Shown: in pieces, positions 42,458 to 49,190 of the stretch
How the letters are laid out: every line of letters begins with the position of its first letter
Position numbering within the stretch: position 1 is the stretch's first letter
Source of the DNA: Sulfurimicrobium sp964384915
Lineage (GTDB): Bacteria > Pseudomonadota > Gammaproteobacteria > Burkholderiales > Sulfuricellaceae
Length of the DNA: 64,000 nucleotides
NCBI GenBank assembly: GCA_964384915.1
Contig: CAYLMA010000015.1
Location: 3,647 to 67,646, forward strand
Reading direction: 5' to 3'
Position numbers and translations under genes: made by a program
Notes under the pieces: model-generated
The model's database searches: none
Seen by the model: only the letters and a program-made list of their open reading frames with translations
Told to the model about the DNA's origin: nothing

Positions 42458-42473
42458 TGGCATGCTATATGCT
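42458..42473 (+). promoter_or_regulatory. Sigma-54 promoter candidate for PEP-CTERM gene 2
   Basis: TGGCATG-ctat-ATGCT has GG and GC at exact spacing, with two mismatches to the consensus. The start would be near 42484, 58 bp before the ATG at 42542. Confidence 0.65.
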
Positions 42474-42541
42474 TATGTTATGGCAAGGCGAATTGCCCGA
42501 ACATTCAACTAGTTCTTACAATGTCTTTGAAGGAGAACAAA

Positions 42542-43318
42542 ATGAAACTAACAAAACTTGCTACCGCGTTAGCCATCTCGATGGCATTTGCTTCGGGCGC
42601 CGCATCGGCGGATCTTTTTTACCAGAATGTGAATGCATGGGATACCAGTCCGGCAGTAGGCACCAATGGCTTGACGGGAATTATGGATGAAATGCAGGTG
42701 AACTGGGCTGCAACCTCTGTCTACACTGACCTTGATGCAAATGGCGTAGATGTCGGTGATACAGTCATCGACAGCGGCACTGGTACCGTTGGAGGTTATC
42801 TGTTAGGAGGTTTAAATCTGCTTGGTCTCCAAGCCACTGAAGGAATTGGGGTTACACATTCGTTGAATTTCGACTACAGCAACATGGCCGGCGTGGTCGC
42901 TCTGATGCTTAGCCCAAGCCAGATTCTGGCCCATTACACTTCCGGGACCATTAATCTCTGGGGTGATATCGATGCTGATGGCGGAAAAGATGTCAAGCTG
43001 CTGACGCTGAATGTGTTTAATAGTGATGGAACGATTGGCAATTTCAACATCTACGCTACAGTGGGCTATGCCGCTCCTGGCGTTTGGTACTTCCCGCCTG
43101 CTACTGACTGGTCAACATCCGTTGTTACCATTAATGCACGGATTGATACCAATCTGGATAAAGGTGGGGTGCCCGCCCCCATAGGTAATAATCAATATTC
43201 GCGGTCTTCCGTGCTGAATGGCAGTGTAGAGTTCATTCCTGAGCCGGCCAGCATTGCTCTGATGGGTTTGGGTCTGCTGGGTCTGGGCTTGAGCCGCCGC
43301 AATAAAAAAGCTGCTTGA
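42542..43318 (+). CDS. PEP-CTERM sorting domain protein
   Basis: The 258-residue secreted protein has a Sec signal (cleavage near ASA-D at 23-24) and ends in the PEP-CTERM signal: IPEPASIAL at about 232-240, a Gly/Leu-rich helix and the basic tail SRRNKKAA. The mature part has no recognised domain and includes several Asp/Gly-rich turns (WGDIDADGGKD) that could bind calcium. The ATG at 42542 has AAGGAG 7 bases upstream; the frame is open 21 bases further. It is controlled by its own sigma-54-type promoter and closes with a strong terminator. Confidence 0.93.
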   Translation: MKLTKLATALAISMAFASGAASADLFYQNVNAWDTSPAVGTNGLTGIMDEMQVNWAATSVYTDLDANGVDVGDTVIDSGTGTVGGYLLGGLNLLGLQATEGIGVTHSLNFDYSNMAGVVALMLSPSQILAHYTSGTINLWGDIDADGGKDVKLLTLNVFNSDGTIGNFNIYATVGYAAPGVWYFPPATDWSTSVVTINARIDTNLDKGGVPAPIGNNQYSRSSVLNGSVEFIPEPASIALMGLGLLGLGLSRRNKKAA

Positions 43319-43337
43319 CCTTAGCTTTATCTGAATT

Positions 43338-43367
43338 AAACCGCGCGGTTATCCGCGCGGTTTTTTT
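43338..43367 (+). terminator. Rho-independent terminator of PEP-CTERM gene 2
   Basis: AAACCGCGCGG-ttat-CCGCGCGGTTT followed by more T bases; a textbook G/C stem with a U-run, 20 bp after the stop. Confidence 0.9.
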
Positions 43368-43498
43368 ATGGGCGCGGCCCCGATGAAGCGGCAAAGGGTT
43401 CATTGCCGGTTGAGGACTTTAATTCTAAGCCTGGGAGCCGAAAAAAATGGGAACATGTGCGACGGGCTGAACGCTGGATACCGCTTGCTCCGCTCCAA

Positions 43499-44269
43499 CT
43501 ATCCAGTTTGCATTGGGTTAGGCTTTTCATTTTGTGTGGAATACTCAACAGCAAGCGCTGACGCGTCCTCGGAATGTCCGAGCATGAACTGCGACAGGCA
43601 GGAATGGCGGTTGGACAAGGCCTTCCGAACGGCGTGGGCGCAGATATAGTAGGGTTGACGCGGGGGTTGAACAGATGTGTTAAGGGGGCCTGCGATCTGG
43701 AAAGGGAAGCCGATCCGGGTCAGTAAGCGTGCCAAGCATGGCTCCATGGCGGCGTAGCAGTGGTTAATATCATGTAATTGGGCGAGTTTGAAAATCTCGC
43801 GATACAGTCCTATAGCCACAATTGGACCTTCCTGTTTGTCCTTTGCATTTGCAGTGCGCGGTCGTTGGGGAAGAGGTTGATGCAGCCCGGCGCTTGAGAG
43901 TTCGCCGCGGTAGCGGCGCAATTCGCTGGCGATGGCCAGGCGACCGATTTCCCCGATCTGCTTGGAAGAAATGACCATCTTATGTGAAATCGTGTATCTG
44001 GAGGTAATGCTGAGGGCTTTGGCACTGGGCGGGATCAGTCGAGCACAGCCTACGGAAACACCCGTTTCCAGCGAGCGACAAAGCACGTGCAAGCTGTATG
44101 CATCGTAAACGTCACTTTCCAGCTGGATGTCGCTAAAAAACTGGCAAGGACTGGGTACACGCTGCAATTCTTCACAAAAAACCTTGTATCGTAACGCGAG
44201 ATAATCCCGGTATGCCTGTGTGCCAGGCACCACTATTGAAAACTCGAATTTTTTCTCAATCGCTACCAC
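43499..44269 (-). CDS. PEP-CTERM/exosortase-associated acyltransferase (FeeM-like), copy B
   Basis: A GNAT-fold protein of about 256 residues belonging to the exosortase-associated acyltransferase family, which includes long-chain N-acyl amino acid synthases. Shared blocks with copy A are VVPGTQAYRDYLALRYKVFC near the N-terminus, then SLHVLCRSLETGVSVGCARLI, IGEIGRLAIASELRR and CYAAMEPCLARLLTRIGFPF. The start is uncertain: a GTG at 44269 has AGGGAG upstream and matches copy A in length, while an ATG at 44380 gives 293 residues and overlaps copy A by 61 bp. It is last in the run prsT, methyltransferase, copy A, copy B. It probably transfers a fatty acyl chain to an amino acid at the inner membrane face. 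Confidence 0.8.
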   Translation of the reverse strand: MVAIEKKFEFSIVVPGTQAYRDYLALRYKVFCEELQRVPSPCQFFSDIQLESDVYDAYSLHVLCRSLETGVSVGCARLIPPSAKALSITSRYTISHKMVISSKQIGEIGRLAIASELRRYRGELSSAGLHQPLPQRPRTANAKDKQEGPIVAIGLYREIFKLAQLHDINHCYAAMEPCLARLLTRIGFPFQIAGPLNTSVQPPRQPYYICAHAVRKALSNRHSCLSQFMLGHSEDASALAVEYSTQNEKPNPMQTG

Positions 44270-44319
44270 CGTAGCTCCCTGATCAATCAAATTGGCAGTG
44301 CTGCTTGCTTGAATGGGCG

Positions 44320-45084
44320 TTATTGAGGGCTTGGGTGCGCATTGTTCATTTCTTGTGCCTGCAGGAAGCTGAGGATGCATGTTTCCTTCTGGCTCAGGCT
44401 GCGCTCCATTTCAACAGCGCTGATCAGGTAGGCGCGCCTGGGGGGGGCGACGCTCTCATTGACGGGGCCAACCGATACCCAGGGGAACCCCAGCGTCTTG
44501 AGGAGTCGGCTGAAACGATGTTCCATGGCTGCCATGCAGTAATCGATGCCGTTCTGCTTGCACACCAGGTAGATCTCCCGGTACATACCCAGGACTAGCT
44601 CAGGTTGGTGATGACGGTGGTTGTCAGGAAGCCGGCTCATTTCCGATTCTGGATCGCCCTGAAAAGGCTTGTTCCGATCTTCCTGACGGCGGCGGAACTG
44701 CGGAGAAATGGCCATGCGTGAGATTTCGCCAATATTGTCCGCTCTTGCTCCAGGGTAGGGAAGAGGGTAGTCAATGATGTATCTGGGTGTTACGTTCAGG
44801 CCAATGGGGCTGGGGAAAATGACCCTGACCGACGCTGCCGGCTTGCCTGATGCCTTGTGGTAAGACAAGAAGTGGCGGCTGTACTGGTCATATTGGTCAG
44901 TTTCCATGGGTTGGCCGGTGCTGGACAATGGGCAGGATGGAGGAACAATACGATGGAGTTCTTTGCAAAAAACCTCATAACGAAATTCGAGGTAAATTTC
45001 ATAGGCGCGGGTTCCAGGCACTACCTCATCGACATGGAAGAAACCAGTTTCCATACTGAGCTCCTCTGACTGATCGTTAGTCAT
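44320..45084 (-). CDS. PEP-CTERM/exosortase-associated acyltransferase (FeeM-like), copy A
   Basis: The 254-residue protein is a paralogue of copy B: VVPGTRAYEIYLEFRYEVFC, FLSYHKASGKPAASVRVIFP, IGEISRMAISPQFRRRQED and CMAAMEHRFSRLLKTLGFPW align block by block. Members of this family related to FeeM make N-acyl amino acids from acyl-ACP and have been reported linked to exosortase systems. The ATG at 45084 overlaps the methyltransferase stop as ATGA, indicating translational coupling. The coding sequence contains eight G bases in a row around 44439-44446. Two diverged copies side by side suggest different chain or amino-acid preference; this is inference. Confidence 0.85.
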   Translation of the reverse strand: MTNDQSEELSMETGFFHVDEVVPGTRAYEIYLEFRYEVFCKELHRIVPPSCPLSSTGQPMETDQYDQYSRHFLSYHKASGKPAASVRVIFPSPIGLNVTPRYIIDYPLPYPGARADNIGEISRMAISPQFRRRQEDRNKPFQGDPESEMSRLPDNHRHHQPELVLGMYREIYLVCKQNGIDYCMAAMEHRFSRLLKTLGFPWVSVGPVNESVAPPRRAYLISAVEMERSLSQKETCILSFLQAQEMNNAHPSPQ

Positions 45085-45896
45085 GGTTTTTCACCAGTGA
45101 CGATGAATACTCCACCCGCGACCAATTGGCGGCCATTTGCCACTTGCTCCGATAAGTCCTGGTATAACTGTTGGATATCAATGGTATCGCCCAGCAGAGA
45201 GGCCTTGTAGCCGAGAAGGATGTTGAACAACAGGTTGAAAGGCAGTTCGCTGCTGGTGAGGGCCAGGATGCGGCTCTTGATATTGACGAATCCCGCCTCG
45301 GTCATCATGTTCGTCAACTTGCGGCCTATGAAACGATCGCCTCCCTTGTCTGCCTGGATTGCCTGGGCAGCGTGAAGAACTTGGCTGACGCGAGAATCTT
45401 CGGGGTAAAAAATGACCAAGCCATCATCGGAATCAACGATACAGAAATGTCCACCTGGTCGCAGGGTTCGGTGGATTTCAGAGACCACGGTTTCGGGCTG
45501 GGGAATATGCTGAAGCACGAACCGGGCGTAGGAGAAATCAATGCTGCTTTCAGGGATTGGCAAGCAATCTCCGTAGGCTTGAATCGGGAATAAGCCACGC
45601 GCAGGCTTATTGCGGACATTGTCTGCCACCTGAGCCAGCAGAATGGGGCTTGGCTCCACGACTGTCAGGCTGCCCTCTGCTGCCAGCTCAGCCAGCAGGT
45701 CGGAAACAAACCCTGGGCCACAGCCCAATTCAAGCACATCGTGCCCGGACTGAATGCCGGCCGAACGCAATATGCCGATCTCCATGCCGCGCACAGCCTG
45801 GGCTTGCTGGCGCAGCCGCTCGGCTTGGAAGTCAGCGTCATTCAGCGTTTCGAAGTTGTAGGAGCCTGTACTCATACGTTCATTATCATCAGCCAT
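45081..45896 (-). CDS. SAM-dependent class I methyltransferase
   Basis: A Rossmann-fold methyltransferase of about 271 residues: motif I VLELGCGPGFVSDLLAE, motif II acidic end VVEPSP, motif III near GDCLPIPESSIDFSYARF, then LRPGGHFCIVDSDDG. The acceptor cannot be told. The start is unclear: ATGs at 45896 (residue 33 of the open frame) and 45875 lack a Shine-Dalgarno, but a good AGGAGG precedes a 17-codon out-of-frame peptide ORF starting with the ATG near 45943 whose stop overlaps the ATG at 45875 as ATGA, which would allow coupled translation. It lies 140 bp after prsT and overlaps the first acyltransferase, so the enzymes are made together. Confidence 0.82.
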   Translation of the reverse strand: MADDNERMSTGSYNFETLNDADFQAERLRQQAQAVRGMEIGILRSAGIQSGHDVLELGCGPGFVSDLLAELAAEGSLTVVEPSPILLAQVADNVRNKPARGLFPIQAYGDCLPIPESSIDFSYARFVLQHIPQPETVVSEIHRTLRPGGHFCIVDSDDGLVIFYPEDSRVSQVLHAAQAIQADKGGDRFIGRKLTNMMTEAGFVNIKSRILALTSSELPFNLLFNILLGYKASLLGDTIDIQQLYQDLSEQVANGRQLVAGGVFIVTGEKP

Positions 45897-46035
45897 GCCA
45901 GCGTCGATTTTGGTTTCGTTCCGGCCATGGTGAAGATTTTCCTCCTGCGCCTTCTGCAATGAGATTTCTGTCGATCCAGCAGCCCGTTTCAAATGTAGCC
46001 GCCGCCTTACAGCGTTATTCCCATGTCGCCACTTA

Positions 46036-48819
46036 TTACAACTGCTTCAGCAAGGACTTGGCTTCCTCAATTCCTGAAAATGGTTTTCCCTTGGCAAGAA
46101 GCTGCTCCAACTCTTTGCGCGCTTTTGCCTTGTCGCCCGATTTTGCCAATCCAAGTACAAAATGATAATGGATTTCTGCCGCCTCGGGTGCAAGGGTGCT
46201 TGCCTTTTGCAGAAGGGGCAGGCCGCGTGCCATGTCGCCTTTCTCCACCAGCAACCAGCCTAGAGTGTCCATGATCGCTGGGTTGTCAGGTGCCAGCTGG
46301 TTGGCTTTTTCAGCATGCTCCAGGGCTCTCGGATCTTTTTCCTGCTGATAGAGCCAAGCCAGATTGTTCAGTGCCGGAACGTGGTTTGGATTCTGCCGCA
46401 GCACAGCCTGATACTGATCGATGGCTGCCTTGTTCTGCTTGCCGGTGAGATATATTCCTGCCTGGTACATGCGGCTCTGAATATCTGCAGGATGTTCTTT
46501 CAGCCATTGGGTCAAGCGGGAATCCGCAACTTTTCCTTTGCCGGACTGAGTGAGGGCGATATGCAGTTTCACCATGAGTTGGCCGGCCTTGCCGATAGCG
46601 AGTGCCTGTTCGAAGGCTTTTGCCGCAAGCTCAGGTTTTTTTTGCGCCATTAGCAAATTACCTTCCAGCTCGTAACCTGCGGGTGATTTCAGGTTTTTCT
46701 TTTGAATCTGGCGGGCAATTGCAAGGGCTTGCTCGTGATTTCCTTGACTGGTTTCCAGCGTGGCCAGGGCCAATTGCGCTTCCAGATAATCAGGCTGCAA
46801 TGCCAGCGCTTTTTTCAGGACGTTGGATGCCTCCGACTGGTTCTTCATTGCCATGTGAATGGAGGCGATGCGGAACTGGACAGGCGCGGAGTCCGGTTTC
46901 AAGGCGGCGAGCCGGTTGAAAGTTTCCAACGCGCCTGCCTTATCACCGTTGGCAAATTGTGCCTGTGCCAGAATATCCAGAACTTCCGGGCTGTTTGGGT
47001 TGGAACCCTGTAACTTCTTGGCTAGCGCAAGAGCCTTTGATTTTTCGTCTATGCGCAGATAATGGGCCGCCAGGGTAGTGGCTGGCTGAACTGCGTCCGG
47101 GTTTTCCTGGCTTGTTTTTTCCAGCCAGCTTGTGGCTTCCTTGACTTGCTTTTGGGAAAGAGCAAGGCTGGCCAGTGCGGTCATGATTTGAATATTCTTC
47201 TTATCTTTAGTAAGGATAGCCTCAAGGCGATTTTTGGCGATCTCCGGTTTCTTTTCCTGCAGATCAAGCTGGACAAGGCTCATCACAGCCGGGAAGTTGG
47301 CGGGTTGTATTGAAAGCGCTTTTTCAAAGCTTGCGCGGGCATTGGAAAAGTCTTTCTTGCCTGCATAGGCTGCGCCTTGAAGATTGTAGGCCAGGGGATT
47401 GTCAGGCTGTTCTTTTTCGATGGCTTTCGCCGCAGAGAGCGCCTTGTCGTATTTCTTGAGGCGAAGATGGGTCATTGCCAGCAAGACGCCTGCCTTGGGC
47501 GATTTCGCATCCAGTTTTACCGCTGTTTCCATTTCGGCTATTGCATGGTCGTTTTCGCCTAGCGCCAATTTGCTCATTCCCAGGGCCGAATGGAGTTGTG
47601 CCGATTGCGGGGCAAGTGCGCTGGCCTTTGCAAAATACTCCGTTGCCTTGGTGAAGTTCCCCGCTTGCATCTGCAATTCGCCTGCTAGAGCGAAAACTTG
47701 CGCATCCTGTTGCGCGTCAACAAGCGCCGGAGACAATATATTGAGTGCATCCTGTGTCTGACGTTTTTTCATCAGGGTGGAAGCCAGCAATTTACGGGCA
47801 TAGAGATTGCCCGGATTTTCCCCCAGGTATTTTTTCAAGTGTAGTTCAGCTTGTGGCATCGAGCCCAGGGAGTATTGCACCGCGCCGGACAGCAGTATGC
47901 TTGGCATGTGTTCTGGCGCAACGCGCAGGACTTGCTGAAGGGATTCCAATGCGGCCTCAGGCTTGCCTTGGCGGAAATCGAGCAAAGCCTGGGTATAGAA
48001 AACGATCAGGCTGTTTGGTGTTGCCTTGCGCGCCACGTCGATACTTGCCTTTGCGGCATCGAATTTTCCCGTCGCAATTTCCAGATACGCCTTGTTGATA
48101 TTTGCAGGCGTATTATCTGGCTGTAACTTCAAAACCTGTTCATAGGCGGAGAGAGCCGGCTCGATTTTTCCCTGAGCACGCAGCAAATCGCCTTTGAAAA
48201 GCCAGGCATTCGTGTCTTGCGGGTTTTTGCTTACCGCTTGCTCGGCGAAGCGCATCGCTGCATCGACATCTCTCTCCATGAGCGAATGCTTGGCCAAGCC
48301 GATGAGCGCATCCGGGTAGTCAGGCTTATTCTTCAGGGCTTGTTCAAACGACTCCCGGGCTTCCTGGCCTTTGCCCAGGGCCAGATAAGCATTGCCGCGC
48401 AAGCAAGATATTTCAGCTGATCCCTTTTCTTCCGCAACCTGTTTTGTTTCATCCAGAACTTGCTGGAACTGACCCTCGGCGAGCAAGGCTTTTCCCAGGT
48501 CTGGCAGCACCTTGGCGGGACTCATGCCTAGGCTTAACGCTTTGCGGAGTTCCTTTTCAGCCGATTTTGTGTCTCCAGTTTTGGAATAAATTTCTCCTAG
48601 GAGAAAACGTGCTTCAGAATTATCCGGATTCTTCTGCAAGGCATTCTTGAGTTGAATAATGGCGGCCTTGATGTCGCCTTTTTGCTGAAGTTGCTCGGCC
48701 TCCGCGACTAGTGCCTGAGCAGTCTGTGTCTTGCCGCAGGAAGTCACGCCACCCATGAGCAAGGCTGCTCCTAATAGAATGAACGTGGCTTTCATTGGCT
48801 TGTTTGTACGGTTTGGCAT
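46036..48819 (-). CDS. prsT: XrtA/PEP-CTERM system TPR lipoprotein PrsT
   Basis: A 927-residue lipoprotein built almost entirely of tetratricopeptide repeats (more than 20). The lipobox VTSC puts the acylated cysteine at residue 28, followed by GKTQ; no Asp at +2, so outer-membrane localisation is likely. Repeat units such as AIIQLKNALQKNPDNSEARFLLGEIY recur along the length, and the C-terminal repeats end NLAWLYQQ..DTLGWLLVEKG. PrsT is a standard part of exosortase-A loci and is thought to scaffold EPS machinery in the periplasm. The ATG at 48819 has AGGA 10 bases upstream. It heads the run leading to the acyltransferases. Confidence 0.93.
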   Translation of the reverse strand: MPNRTNKPMKATFILLGAALLMGGVTSCGKTQTAQALVAEAEQLQQKGDIKAAIIQLKNALQKNPDNSEARFLLGEIYSKTGDTKSAEKELRKALSLGMSPAKVLPDLGKALLAEGQFQQVLDETKQVAEEKGSAEISCLRGNAYLALGKGQEARESFEQALKNKPDYPDALIGLAKHSLMERDVDAAMRFAEQAVSKNPQDTNAWLFKGDLLRAQGKIEPALSAYEQVLKLQPDNTPANINKAYLEIATGKFDAAKASIDVARKATPNSLIVFYTQALLDFRQGKPEAALESLQQVLRVAPEHMPSILLSGAVQYSLGSMPQAELHLKKYLGENPGNLYARKLLASTLMKKRQTQDALNILSPALVDAQQDAQVFALAGELQMQAGNFTKATEYFAKASALAPQSAQLHSALGMSKLALGENDHAIAEMETAVKLDAKSPKAGVLLAMTHLRLKKYDKALSAAKAIEKEQPDNPLAYNLQGAAYAGKKDFSNARASFEKALSIQPANFPAVMSLVQLDLQEKKPEIAKNRLEAILTKDKKNIQIMTALASLALSQKQVKEATSWLEKTSQENPDAVQPATTLAAHYLRIDEKSKALALAKKLQGSNPNSPEVLDILAQAQFANGDKAGALETFNRLAALKPDSAPVQFRIASIHMAMKNQSEASNVLKKALALQPDYLEAQLALATLETSQGNHEQALAIARQIQKKNLKSPAGYELEGNLLMAQKKPELAAKAFEQALAIGKAGQLMVKLHIALTQSGKGKVADSRLTQWLKEHPADIQSRMYQAGIYLTGKQNKAAIDQYQAVLRQNPNHVPALNNLAWLYQQEKDPRALEHAEKANQLAPDNPAIMDTLGWLLVEKGDMARGLPLLQKASTLAPEAAEIHYHFVLGLAKSGDKAKARKELEQLLAKGKPFSGIEEAKSLLKQL

Positions 48820-49190
48820 GTTTTATTGTCCTGACATCTGAGGAGAATTGGTTTGTCGATGTGGCGTCATTCGACCGGATAAACAGCAGGCCAGATAGTT
48901 TTCAAGCGCCCCAGTGGCTACCGCTCAACCTGATTTCATCGCTATTCCAGGTGATAATTATATGCAATCCAGGCGGCAGGTGCTCTGCACGCCCACATGA
49001 AATGTAAACTATAGACCCTCTAGAACATTATGTCTCATTATAGGTCAATGACGTGGCCTGGCTGCACGAGACGAATGGGAGAGGCTTCCTTTGAATATGT
49101 TTTCCAGCCAACGCGGCCTACCCACTCTGCCGGCATGAAGCGTGCAAGTATGGCTACGGGAAACACAGCCGCTGTGTGGCGGTGGCACTT
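48820..49190. other. Intergenic region upstream of prsT
   Basis: A 371-bp gap between prsT and the 3' end of glgX. A TGTCGAT half-motif occurs at 48854-48860, inside what would be the prsT leader, and a sigma-54-like site on the minus strand is off by one base in spacing. No promoter, RNA or gene was accepted. Confidence 0.3.

Noticed and set aside
42481..42496. A second sigma-54-like site, TGGCAAGGCGAATTGC, before PEP-CTERM gene 2
   Set aside because: GG and GC are 13 bp apart, one too many; the site at 42458 has exact spacing.
48970..48995. Minus-strand sigma-54-like site upstream of prsT
   Set aside because: GG to GC spacing is one base short, and the nearby TGTCGAT at 48854 lies downstream of where a promoter would be.
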